From Caldalkalibacillus thermarum (GTDB taxonomy: Bacteria > Bacillota > Bacilli > Caldalkalibacillales > Caldalkalibacillaceae), in assembly GCF_014644735.1 (NCBI RefSeq), contig NZ_BMKZ01000006.1, forward strand, positions 1-52,669: a stretch of 52,669 nt of DNA, given 5' to 3'. Position numbers and translations under genes: made by a program. The notes beneath the pieces were generated by a model. That model ran no database searches. It was not told where the DNA came from and was given only the letters and a program-made list of their open reading frames with translations. Below, one piece after another: positions 27,932-36,055 of the stretch. Position 1 is the stretch's first letter. Every line of letters starts with the position of its first letter.

Positions 27932-28190
27932 ATGCCATATGGTGCCCAATTGGTGCAAATCCTCAACCGTCACATCGGCCAAGCCATTCAACATTACAAT
28001 CATCTGGTGGAATACACACACGATTACGCCCAGGTTCCTGCAGCCATACACAACCGGCAGCAGGTGCAGCCTGGACAAATGCTATATGAACGAAAAAGGC
28101 TGGTACCAAGTACCCACCCTTGACAATCACACGGCCAAAACGATGCTGCACAGTTACCAGCCTGTCGGGCAGCCTCAGCCTCAAATGTAA
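27932..28190 (+). pseudogene. Spore coat protein (CotF-like), internally deleted and frameshifted
   Basis: The first frame starts at an ATG behind GAAGGGAGGAAT and reads MPYGAQLVQILNRHIGQAIQ, then YNHLVEYTHDYAQ. The end of the gene is in the next frame: YMNEKGWYQVPTLDNHTAKT, LHSYQP and a TAA at 28188-28190. Both halves match the ends of CotF-like coat proteins as I know them, which are normally about 170-215 residues with a central coat F domain. Here only about 87 codons remain, so roughly 100 residues are lost. The frame changes at about 28073-28082. A terminator follows directly, so the gene ends are intact. Function is unlikely. Confidence 0.7.
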
Positions 28191-28200
28191 TCATTCCCCA

Positions 28201-28229
28201 TCCCCCAACAGTTGTTGTTGGGGGATTTT
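28201..28229 (+). terminator. Terminator of the coat-gene remnant
   Basis: TCCCCCAACA (28201-28210) pairs with TGTTGGGGGA (28216-28225), followed by TTTTC. Confidence 0.85.
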
Positions 28230-28237
28230 CACGTCAT

Positions 28238-28267
28238 AAGCCCAGAACCACGTGTGGCCCTGGGCTT
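28238..28267 (-). terminator. Terminator of the TRAP/dehydrogenase operon
   Basis: AAGCCCAG (28238-28245) pairs with CTGGGCTT (28260-28267), with an inner CCAC/GTGG stem. It lies 16 bases past the dehydrogenase stop codon. The T-run is weak on both strands. Confidence 0.6.
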
Positions 28268-28283
28268 TACTCACTCCACACCC

Positions 28284-29450
28284 TTAATTTTCTCCTTCAT
28301 AAGCTGCTTCATAAATTTCAGTAATCTCCCGTACTGTTAGCCAGCGAGGATTGTTATTTAAGAGCCGATCTATCTTACTTGCTTCCTCAGCTAAGGCAGG
28401 AATATCTTCGCGCTTAACCCCCACCTCACGGATTGAAGCTGGAATTCCCACATCCTGGGCCAGTTTACTCATGGCTTGTACAGCTCGATCTGCCGCTTCA
28501 CGCAAACTTAATCCCTCAACCTGTTCACCCATCGCCTGGGCAATTTCGACAAATTTTTGTAGATCAGCAACGACATTGTACTTCATTACATAGGGTAATA
28601 ACATAGAGTTGGCTACCCCGTGGGGCACCTTAAACTTGCCACCCAGCGGATAGGCCAGGGCATGGACAGCTCCCACACCTGCATTACCTAAGGAAATACC
28701 TGCTAACAAACTACCCATAGCCATTTCTTCCCGCGCTTTTAAATTAGATCCTTGAAAAACAGCTTTGCGCAGTGATTGTGAAATAAGTTTAATGGCCTTG
28801 AGCGCGATGCCATCTGTTAAGGGATTAGCCCGCACCGCTGTATAGGACTCCACAGCATGCACCAAAGCATCCATCCCTGTTGCTGCTGTTACAGCAGGGG
28901 GAACAGTTAAGGTTAAGGCAGGATCCACGATTGCCACATCAGGCAACAAGTAAGTGCTCACAATACCTTTTTTAACCTGATCACGGGTATCAGTAAAAAT
29001 GGCATTATAAGTGACCTCAGAACCAGTGCCCGCCGTCGTCGGAATCAAGATAAACGGAACACCCTTTTTTTCTACTTTCTCGATGCCGACCATGTCACGG
29101 ACATTTTGCTCATTGGTCAACATCACTGACAAAACTTTTGTGACATCCAGGGCGCTGCCTCCCCCGACACCAATTAATACATCAAAGCCGCCTGTTTTAA
29201 TTTTGGCTACTATCTGTTCCAAAATCTCAAATGGAGGCTCCGCAACCACATCGTCAATGATATCCACAAGGAGTTGTTCCTCTTGAAGAGGACTGATCAC
29301 TTGATCAAGAATACCTGTCTTGCGGATCACTTTATCAGTGACCACCAATACTTTATGAGCACCCAGTTTTTTGGCTTCACGGCCGACAGTGTTGACAGAA
29401 CCTACCCCCATGATCAATTCGTTCGGTGTTCTAAAGTAAGCTAAATTCAT
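28284..29450 (-). CDS. Iron-containing alcohol dehydrogenase in the TRAP operon
   Basis: A 388-residue group III dehydrogenase with GGGSALD at 97-103, PTTAGTGSE at 137-145 and Fe ligands D194, H198, H263 and H277. I start at the ATG at 29450, after GAGGTGATACGC; an upstream extension in the same frame overlaps the aldehyde dehydrogenase and is rejected. It is the last gene of the dctPQM-aldehyde dehydrogenase unit. In such a unit it would interconvert the imported hydroxy compound and its aldehyde. It is clearly distinct in sequence from the other iron dehydrogenase at 12477. Confidence 0.92.
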   Translation of the reverse strand: MNLAYFRTPNELIMGVGSVNTVGREAKKLGAHKVLVVTDKVIRKTGILDQVISPLQEEQLLVDIIDDVVAEPPFEILEQIVAKIKTGGFDVLIGVGGGSALDVTKVLSVMLTNEQNVRDMVGIEKVEKKGVPFILIPTTAGTGSEVTYNAIFTDTRDQVKKGIVSTYLLPDVAIVDPALTLTVPPAVTAATGMDALVHAVESYTAVRANPLTDGIALKAIKLISQSLRKAVFQGSNLKAREEMAMGSLLAGISLGNAGVGAVHALAYPLGGKFKVPHGVANSMLLPYVMKYNVVADLQKFVEIAQAMGEQVEGLSLREAADRAVQAMSKLAQDVGIPASIREVGVKREDIPALAEEASKIDRLLNNNPRWLTVREITEIYEAAYEGEN

Positions 29451-29490
29451 GCGTATCACCTCTGTTACTATAATTGTGGCAGTTGGCGTG

Positions 29491-30945
29491 TTATGAACCA
29501 AGTTTAATCCCTATAAATTTCAGGTCTGTCATATCTTCAACAGCATATTTAACTCCTTCTTTTCCCACACCACTTTGTTTCACACCACCATAAGGGTAGT
29601 TGTCTTGCCGGTAAGTAGAGATCTCATTGATCCATACCCCACCGGTCTCTAAAGCATCTGCCAATCGAAGGGCACGATCAATATTCTGAGTAAACACACC
29701 CGCTTGCAAGCCGAAATTCGAGTTGTTGGCCATTTGAATCACTTCTTGCTCTGTTGTAAAGGGGATGATGGAAACAACAGGGGCAAATACTTCCTGGCAA
29801 ACCACCTTCATCTCTGGCTTCACGTTGACTAACACAGTCGGGGCCATGACGGAACCATTCCTTGTCCCCCCTGTCAATACCTTGGCTCCCCCTTCCAGTG
29901 CTTCTTTCACCCACTCTTCAGCTCGTTTTGCCGCTTCCTCAGTGATCATAGGTCCAATATCAGTTGACTCTTGCAACGGATCGCCCACCTGCAATTCATT
30001 CACCTGGCGGACAAACCGTTCCACAAACGCATCATAAACCGTTTTTTGAACATAGATGCGCTGCACTGATATACACACTTGGCCAGAGAAAGCAAAAGCC
30101 CCTTTAACTAGACTTTTAACAGCTATATCCAGCTCAGCATCATCAAAAATTATGTTAGGGGAGTTAGAACCCAATTCCAGGGTAACCTTCTTTAATCCAG
30201 CCATCTGTTTAATTTTCAAGCCAACCTGCGGACTGCCAGTAAAGGTCACTTTGGAAATGCGTTCATCTTGTACCAAAGGTTCGCCGATGTCGGGGCCAAA
30301 ACCCAAAACAACATTAAGTGCACCCGTGGGCAATCCTGCTTCTTCAAACACCTTGGCTAATTGTATTGCAGAAAACGGCGTTTTTTCCGCTGGTTTTAAA
30401 ACCACAGTATTGCCAGCAGCTATAGCAGGACCCAATTTGTGTAAAGCCAGGTTCAGCGGGAAGTTAAATGGTGTAATCGCCCCAACTACACCCAGGGGCA
30501 CCCGCTTAACTAAGCCTAATCGGTTTTCCCCACCTACAGCTGCATCCATGGGTACCAGTTCACCTGCCAACTTTTTCGCTTCATCGGCAGAGAAACGTAA
30601 AACCTGCACACCCCGCTTCACTTCGGCCCGGCCATCGCGTATTGGTTTGCCTGCCTCTAAAGCAAGGATGGTAGCAAACTCCTCCGTACGCTCTTCCAAA
30701 ATATCAGCGGCTCGGCGTAATATGGCTGCTCTTTGATAAGCCGGAATTTTTTTCATGGTTGTGTGGAACACTTTCAGGGCAGTCACGATCGCCCGGTCCA
30801 AATCCTCACTCGTGGCTAGATGAATGCGGCCAATCACCTCTTTGTTAAAGGGATTGTGAACTTCTAAAGTGTCGCGTCCTTTCCCCTTATATTCCTGACC
30901 AGCAATAATGGAACCTGCTTCAAAACCTGTATGACTCACTTGCAA
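29491..30945 (-). CDS. NAD(P)-dependent aldehyde dehydrogenase
   Basis: A 484-residue ALDH-superfamily enzyme oxidising an aldehyde to an acid. N161 (TPFNFPLN), the general base E257 (LELGSNSP) and nucleophile C291 (SGQVCISVQR) are all present, with FTGSPQVG at 235-242 in the cofactor site. The sequence around the catalytic Cys resembles lactaldehyde, phosphonoacetaldehyde and sulfolactaldehyde dehydrogenases more than betaine aldehyde dehydrogenase, but the substrate is not determined. It lies 38 bases after dctM and 40 before the alcohol dehydrogenase, so it is operonic. Confidence 0.93.
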   Translation of the reverse strand: MQVSHTGFEAGSIIAGQEYKGKGRDTLEVHNPFNKEVIGRIHLATSEDLDRAIVTALKVFHTTMKKIPAYQRAAILRRAADILEERTEEFATILALEAGKPIRDGRAEVKRGVQVLRFSADEAKKLAGELVPMDAAVGGENRLGLVKRVPLGVVGAITPFNFPLNLALHKLGPAIAAGNTVVLKPAEKTPFSAIQLAKVFEEAGLPTGALNVVLGFGPDIGEPLVQDERISKVTFTGSPQVGLKIKQMAGLKKVTLELGSNSPNIIFDDAELDIAVKSLVKGAFAFSGQVCISVQRIYVQKTVYDAFVERFVRQVNELQVGDPLQESTDIGPMITEEAAKRAEEWVKEALEGGAKVLTGGTRNGSVMAPTVLVNVKPEMKVVCQEVFAPVVSIIPFTTEQEVIQMANNSNFGLQAGVFTQNIDRALRLADALETGGVWINEISTYRQDNYPYGGVKQSGVGKEGVKYAVEDMTDLKFIGIKLGS

Positions 30946-30983
30946 TCCCTCCTATTTGTAGAAAGAATGAACAACGGAATAAA

Positions 30984-32261
30984 CTATCGGAATAATTGAG
31001 GCAACCATAAGACGATTTCGGGGAAGAATGCAATAATTAACAAAGCAATAAACAAAGACAAAACAAAGGGCAACACAGCTTTGCTTGCCTTCTCCATCGT
31101 TGTGCCCATGATAGGAACCATCACAAAGAGATTAACACCAACTGGTGGTGTCGCCATACCTATGGCAATAGCCACAACCATCACAATGGCAAAATGAACA
31201 GGGTCCATCCCCATCTCTGCTGCAACCGGTGCCAATACGGGGCCAAGGAGCATGACGATGGCTGCACCTTCCAAAAACATTCCCACAAAAATGAGGATGA
31301 AAATGATAAGTAACAAGATAATCACATGATTATCTGTTAGTCCTAACAGTGCATCGGCCACTGCCTGTGGAATAGCAAAATAGGTCATCACCCACCCGAA
31401 AGGAGCAGACATGGCCACTACCAGTAGAATAACCGCTGAGGTAATGCCACTGCGCACAAAGCTTTCAAAGATATCATTCAATGTTAAACTGCGATAAATC
31501 AACCCGCCAACTAAAAAAGCATAAGCTGCCGCGACGGCACCACCTTCTGTAGGTGTAAACACCCCTCCGCGAATCCCAAGCACAATAATGATGGGCATGA
31601 CAAATGCTAAGGATGCAGCCACCGTAACGTCCAGCAACCCTTTCCATGAAAAGGGGACTGAAGATGTAGGATATCGGTTCTTTATGGCCATCAGATAAGC
31701 AACCAGCATCAGCAAGCAAGCAATGATGAGACCAGGTACAATGCCGGCCATAAACAGGGCCCCGATAGAGACGTTCATCTGTGCACCATATAAAATCATA
31801 ATGATGCTGGGCGGAATAACCGGTGCCATGACCCCCACACTGGCGATCAGCGCAGCGATAAAATCTTTACCGTAGCCTTGCTTCTCCATCGCAGGTCCTA
31901 AAGTTTTGCCCAAGGCGGCCGTTTCCGCTACGGCAGAGCCCGACAAACCGGCAAAACCCGCCCCGGAAACAACCGTCACCTGCGCCAATCCCCCTCGCAC
32001 CCGGCCCATGAAAAATTTAGCGAAGTTGATCAGTCGATCTGTAATCCCTGACCGATTCATCAGCTCTCCCGCCAAGATAAAGAACGGAATGGCCATGAGA
32101 GGAAATGATTCAGTGGGATAATACAACGTCTGGGCAAACACATCAAAAGGGAGCGTGCCCGTGACAAAAATAAATATAATGACTGCAATCCCCAGACTAA
32201 AGGAGATCGGAATACCAATGAACAGCGCAATTAAGAAAGGAATCAGCAGCCACCAGATCAT
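30984..32261 (-). CDS. dctM: TRAP transporter large permease subunit
   Basis: The 425-residue DctM-type protein has about 11-12 membrane segments and typical signatures (LGIAVIIFIFVTGTLPFDVF, FFILAGELMNRSGIT, GFAGLSGSAVAETAALG and ATPPVGVNLFV). It is the sodium- or proton-coupled transport core of a tripartite ATP-independent periplasmic-type importer. Its start overlaps the dctQ stop by four bases (ATGA), indicating translational coupling. Substrates of the family are C4-dicarboxylates, sugar acids, sulfonates, hydroxy acids and keto acids. Confidence 0.95.
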   Translation of the reverse strand: MIWWLLIPFLIALFIGIPISFSLGIAVIIFIFVTGTLPFDVFAQTLYYPTESFPLMAIPFFILAGELMNRSGITDRLINFAKFFMGRVRGGLAQVTVVSGAGFAGLSGSAVAETAALGKTLGPAMEKQGYGKDFIAALIASVGVMAPVIPPSIIMILYGAQMNVSIGALFMAGIVPGLIIACLLMLVAYLMAIKNRYPTSSVPFSWKGLLDVTVAASLAFVMPIIIVLGIRGGVFTPTEGGAVAAAYAFLVGGLIYRSLTLNDIFESFVRSGITSAVILLVVAMSAPFGWVMTYFAIPQAVADALLGLTDNHVIILLLIIFILIFVGMFLEGAAIVMLLGPVLAPVAAEMGMDPVHFAIVMVVAIAIGMATPPVGVNLFVMVPIMGTTMEKASKAVLPFVLSLFIALLIIAFFPEIVLWLPQLFR

Positions 32262-32755
32262 GTGCGTCTTACCTCCCGCAAATCACGGACAATAAAATGA
32301 ACCAGATGGAGCACCATGATGCTTCCGCCAACCAAAATGCTCAGCCGAGGCCAAAACAGGGATAGGCCCAAGGCATTGGAAAAATAGTTGGCGCTATTGA
32401 CAGCCAGGTTGTAACCCAAATAAACCAATAAGATGACAAACAAGAGCATAATGATTTTGGTGATGAGGCGCACCAGAAACTGCCCTCGCTGTGGCAAACG
32501 TTCAACAAACATATTAATGCTGATATGTTCCATTTGTTTAACAGCGATAGCTGAGCCAATAAAGGTCATCCAAGCCATTAAAAAGGTGGTCAGCTCCTCA
32601 GGCCAGCTTAATCCCGTGTTAAACAGATAACGGAGGGCCACCTGTAAAATAATGGATGCAAACATGGTTGCTACAATGATCCCCAGTACATATTTAGAGA
32701 CTACATTGATAAGATCACTGCATTTCCCTAAAATGTGATCCAGTTTGGCTAACAT
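32258..32755 (-). CDS. dctQ: TRAP transporter small permease subunit
   Basis: A 165-residue protein with four membrane helices and the DctQ pattern RYLFNTGLSWPEELTTFLMAW in the second helix region, followed by KQMEHISINMFVERLP. It tethers DctM and receives substrate from DctP. The ATG at 32755 is preferred because AAGGAGG lies eight bases before it; two alternative codons just upstream share the frame. A long stem-loop separates it from dctP. Confidence 0.93.
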   Translation of the reverse strand: MLAKLDHILGKCSDLINVVSKYVLGIIVATMFASIILQVALRYLFNTGLSWPEELTTFLMAWMTFIGSAIAVKQMEHISINMFVERLPQRGQFLVRLITKIIMLLFVILLVYLGYNLAVNSANYFSNALGLSLFWPRLSILVGGSIMVLHLVHFIVRDLREVRRT

Positions 32756-32773
32756 CAACACATCCTCCTTAAA

Positions 32774-32819
32774 CAGGGCGGTTAAGCGAGAGGCTTAAGC
32801 CTGTCCAGCTAACCGCCTG
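32774..32819 (-). terminator. Intercistronic stem-loop between dctP and dctQ
   Basis: GGCGGTTA (32777-32784) pairs with TAACCGCC (32810-32817), with an inner perfect palindrome AGGCTTAAGCCT (32791-32802). There is no T-run on the minus strand. It probably stabilises the dctP message or partly attenuates, so that the binding protein is made in excess over the permease. Confidence 0.6.
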
Positions 32820-32831
32820 CAGATCAATCCA

Positions 32832-33875
32832 TCAGCGCTGGGCTTCTTGGATTCTCTCAATCAGATCTTCAGGAATTCGATCAGTAAACAGATCCCAAAT
32901 GGAGACTGAAATCTCACGCCATTGGGCCAATTCCTCCTCTGTAGGGGTGTAGAATTGTACCCCTTCATCAATCATCTGCTGTTTCATCTCATCAGCCATT
33001 TTGGGCGCAATTTCAAAATTGTAATCTTGTGCCACTTGGGCAGCTTCCAAGACAGCTTGCTGCTGGGCTTCTGACAGCTTGTCAAAACTGTCTTTATTCA
33101 TGAAGGCCATATGCATCGCGTGAATACCGCCTGTTTCAGTGACATAGCGAATTACCTCATGCAGATTGGCAGTTACGACCCAGTGAAATTGTTGCGCCAA
33201 ACCGTCGACTACACCTTGTTCAAGGGCAGAATATACCTCAACCCAAGTAATCGGTGTAGCTACAGCACCCAATGCTTCCACATAGGCCATTTCTATTGGG
33301 CTTTCAGCTGTACGGAAGCGCAGTCCTCTTAAATCTTCAGGCACACGCACTTCCCTCTTTGAGTTCATGACATCTCGCTGAGTACCAGGATCAAGGAAAA
33401 AGAGCAGCTTCAAATCTAACTCCTCTTCTGCCTTTTCCTTAAACTCTTGCCCAACATCTCCGTTTAGCACCTTGTGAGTAGCATACACATCCTCAAATAT
33501 ATACGGCAGATCAAACACCAGGAACAAATCTGTAAACGGGGCCATATTGTTCGTTGCCGCAGAGGCAATATCTAAAGTGCCGTTTTGTAACATCTCTATC
33601 CCTTGGGTATCACCAGCTAAAGTGGCACTATGGTGAATTTTGACTGTGACACTTCCTTCGGTACGCTCTTCCAGCTCTTCTTTAAATTTTTCATAAGTGA
33701 GATAGATGGGAGTGCCAGGTAAAGCTGTATGGGATAAAACGAGTTCAACTGCCTGCTCTGTTCCGGCCTCCTCCGCGGCTTGACCGCCATCATCAGCCGT
33801 TTGATTACCGCAACCTGCCAGTACCAACATAAACAGTGCACTAGCAATGACAAACCATTTGCTGCGCTTAATCAT
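32832..33875 (-). CDS. dctP: TRAP transporter substrate-binding lipoprotein
   Basis: The 347-residue DctP-family protein has a lipoprotein signal ending LVLAGC (lipidated C22) and an acidic Ala/Glu linker. The binding domain contains SHTALPGTPIYL, DLPYIFEDVYATHKVL and the family motif LRGLRFRTAESPIEMAYVEALGAVATPI. The Arg in RFRT normally anchors a substrate carboxylate, so an acid is the likely ligand. As the first gene of the operon it is preceded by a palindromic operator at 33931. Confidence 0.95.
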   Translation of the reverse strand: MIKRSKWFVIASALFMLVLAGCGNQTADDGGQAAEEAGTEQAVELVLSHTALPGTPIYLTYEKFKEELEERTEGSVTVKIHHSATLAGDTQGIEMLQNGTLDIASAATNNMAPFTDLFLVFDLPYIFEDVYATHKVLNGDVGQEFKEKAEEELDLKLLFFLDPGTQRDVMNSKREVRVPEDLRGLRFRTAESPIEMAYVEALGAVATPITWVEVYSALEQGVVDGLAQQFHWVVTANLHEVIRYVTETGGIHAMHMAFMNKDSFDKLSEAQQQAVLEAAQVAQDYNFEIAPKMADEMKQQMIDEGVQFYTPTEEELAQWREISVSIWDLFTDRIPEDLIERIQEAQR

Positions 33876-33930
33876 AACTAATCTTCCCCCTAATTGTTTT
33901 TTCTTTATTTTTGATGAAAACTCCCAAGAT

Positions 33931-33944
33931 TGTATACGTATACA
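33931..33944. promoter_or_regulatory. LacI-family operator upstream of dctP
   Basis: TGTATACGTATACA is a perfect 14-bp palindrome with the central CG typical of LacI/GalR operators, 56 bases before dctP. The same sequence with one mismatch lies before the lacI-type gene. A cre site for CcpA is an alternative, but the half-sites fit the cre consensus less well. Confidence 0.8.
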
Positions 33945-34082
33945 TTTTTAAATATTAAAACTTCTATAAATTTCCATAATTATAGAATCTAAATATTATT
34001 CTTGCAGGATCACCCCCTAAACAAAATGTATGCGGATTCATAATAAGCTATAAAAAGAGATACAGGCATAAATAGAGTGTAT

Positions 34083-35084
34083 CTAGTGATTCAGTTTTGC
34101 GGTGGTATTACGAATCACCAAGTGAGGTTTAAGCTGAATCTGTTTATAAGCTGAAGTATTATTTTCTTCCTCAATTAAATTAACTAACAGATTAACCCCC
34201 AATTCCCCCATCTGTTCAATGTTATGCGCCACACTAGTCAATTGTATGGCTTGATGGCCAGCCAAGGCAATATCATCAAAACCGATGACACTGATATCGT
34301 CGGGAATACGTAGATTCATACTTAACAGTATATCCATGGCTATAAGCGCTATGTGATCTGTGCCGCACAAAAGCGCAGTGGGCGGATTGGCAAGATACAC
34401 TAGTTCAGTTACAGCAGATTTGATGTCCTGTGCGGTTAAATTCACTTCTTGTAAATATGCAGGATTAAACTTGATGCCGTTTTCCTCTAAAACTTGTAGT
34501 GCCCCTTCTTTGCGTTCAAGAAAAGTAGAAATATTAGCAGGTCCCAGCACCATCCCAATCCGTTGGTGCCCAAGCTGAACCAGATGTTCCATAGCCAAAC
34601 GTCCGGCAGTATGGTTGTCCAACACCACGTAATGGCCCTCTTTTTGGTGCTTGCGGTTAATCATAATAAACGGGATTCCGGATTGTTCCAACGTATCATA
34701 AATGGGGTGTTGTAGATTGATAGAAGAAATAATGATTCCTTCGACATGATGGCTTAATACCTCATCAATAATCTCATCCATGCCATGGGATTGTTCAAAA
34801 TAGACCAGTGTGTTGTAGCCTTTAACGGTCGCCGTGTTAATGATAGCAGTCGCCACCTCAGAATAGAAAGGATTTTCCAATCCCCCGGATATCAAGGCCA
34901 GTGTTTTTGTTCGATTCAAGACCAAACTGCGGGCGATCATATTGGGACGGTAACCCAGTTCCTTCATGGCCCGCTCCACTTTTTCGCGGGTCTCCTTGCG
35001 CACATGGGGCGAGCCATTAATGACCCGGGAGACCGTAGCCTGGGAAACCCCGGCTAGTTTTGCTACCAATTTAGATGAGACCAT
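34083..35084 (-). CDS. LacI/GalR-family repressor of the TRAP operon
   Basis: The 333-residue regulator has an N-terminal helix-turn-helix (SSKLVAKLAGVSQATVSRVI, then NGSPHVRKETREKVERAM), a hinge at about 45-60 and a periplasmic-binding-protein-like effector domain (TLALISGGLENPFYSEVA; ISVIGFDDIALAGH). It lies directly upstream of dctP on the same strand, with a palindromic site in front of each. It therefore probably represses both itself and the TRAP/dehydrogenase unit until the imported substrate or an intermediate binds. Confidence 0.95.
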   Translation of the reverse strand: MVSSKLVAKLAGVSQATVSRVINGSPHVRKETREKVERAMKELGYRPNMIARSLVLNRTKTLALISGGLENPFYSEVATAIINTATVKGYNTLVYFEQSHGMDEIIDEVLSHHVEGIIISSINLQHPIYDTLEQSGIPFIMINRKHQKEGHYVVLDNHTAGRLAMEHLVQLGHQRIGMVLGPANISTFLERKEGALQVLEENGIKFNPAYLQEVNLTAQDIKSAVTELVYLANPPTALLCGTDHIALIAMDILLSMNLRIPDDISVIGFDDIALAGHQAIQLTSVAHNIEQMGELGVNLLVNLIEEENNTSAYKQIQLKPHLVIRNTTAKLNH

Positions 35085-35130
35085 GATCTGTCCTCTTTCT
35101 AGCGTCAGTCGAAGTGCTTGGTTAATTTTT

Positions 35131-35144
35131 TGTATACGTATTCA
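35131..35144. promoter_or_regulatory. LacI-family operator upstream of the lacI-type gene
   Basis: TGTATACGTATTCA matches the dctP operator at 13 of 14 positions. It sits 46 bases before the regulator start codon, supporting autoregulation. Confidence 0.75.
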
Positions 35145-35212
35145 AAAGTTTTATCTAAATTATAACATGGGCCATTGTATTTGTGAATATCTTTTGACAA
35201 AATAGCAAAATA

Positions 35213-35842
35213 TTATTGACTGTAATAGTTCCCAAACTTATGCCCCAACTGAACTATTAACTGTGGCTTATACATCGGTAGAAGATCCGCGCGGCTTTCA
35301 TATAGTACCACCTCTTTAACCTGCCAAGTGATTTTATCGCTGTTCAGCTGAACACCCTGGTTAAGGGAGCGAATATCAAATGTTTGCTTTCCCCTGTATG
35401 TTCGGGCCAGGGTCACATGGGGGCGGTAGGGCCTGTTGTCAGCAGGATAACCCAGCTTGGCCATTTCCTCTTCGACCTTGTGTTGCAAGTTATTGAGCAC
35501 GTCAAGCTCTCCCTGAACACCAATCCACAGAATGCGCGGACGGCTTGGATCACCAAAGACACCCAGATTTTCCAGGGACAATTTAAAGGGAGAAAAGCAT
35601 GAGGCAATCTCAGCAAGGGAGCGGTTCAGCCGCGGTAGACGTGTCAGGGTCGTGTCGCCCAAAAACTTGAGCGTGAGATGATAATCCTCAACATGCACCC
35701 ATTTTTTAAATGGCCATTGTCTTTTGCACTGACTGGCCCTTTCCTTAAGATGTTGGCGCACTGCATAAGGGAGGGGCAGAGCGATAAAGAGGCGTTTGGT
35801 ATCCCTTGTTTCTGTTTTAAATGAATATTTATTTGTCTTCAT
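35213..35842 (-). CDS. thpR: RNA 2',3'-cyclic phosphodiesterase (2H/LigT family)
   Basis: The 209-residue protein has both HxT motifs of the 2H phosphoesterase fold: H55-L-T57 in YHLTLKFLG and H142-V-T144 in RPHVTLAR. ThpR-type enzymes open 2',3'-cyclic phosphates at RNA ends. The first 16 residues (before KRLFIALPLP) are an extra polar extension. The region before the start (AGGAGGAGCCTCCT) is self-complementary and could partly hide the ribosome binding site. It is convergent with no partner gene. Confidence 0.92.
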   Translation of the reverse strand: MKTNKYSFKTETRDTKRLFIALPLPYAVRQHLKERASQCKRQWPFKKWVHVEDYHLTLKFLGDTTLTRLPRLNRSLAEIASCFSPFKLSLENLGVFGDPSRPRILWIGVQGELDVLNNLQHKVEEEMAKLGYPADNRPYRPHVTLARTYRGKQTFDIRSLNQGVQLNSDKITWQVKEVVLYESRADLLPMYKPQLIVQLGHKFGNYYSQ

Positions 35843-35974
35843 GAGGAGGCTCCTCCTTTTTTACCCTTGTTATGCTCATCATCCATCTGCATGCCTATCT
35901 CTCCTCACCGTTCATCTCCCTTTTTATCATCATAACAAATCAACGTAAAAATCCCCATATCTTTCCTTTAAGGC

Positions 35975-36003
35975 TATCTTTTTTGCTAAAAGAATGGTAT
36001 ACT
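35975..36003 (+). promoter_or_regulatory. Promoter of the guanylate-kinase-like gene
   Basis: An extended -10 element TGGTATACT (TATACT 35998-36003) lies 17 bases from a poor -35 (TATCTT, 35975-35980), 52 bases before the start codon. Confidence 0.5.
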
Positions 36004-36055
36004 TAGAACGATAGTGTCAGAATTTTTATGATTCATCTTGATTGGAGGAGATCAT

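Noticed and set aside
27939-28190. 83-codon ORF in the second frame as a separate gene
   Set aside because: Its first two-thirds is an out-of-frame reading of the coat-protein start; only the last 35 codons are homologous.
33931-33944. CcpA cre site
   Set aside because: The central CG fits, but the flanking half-sites do not follow the cre consensus, and the near-identical copy before the adjacent lacI-type gene favours that regulator.
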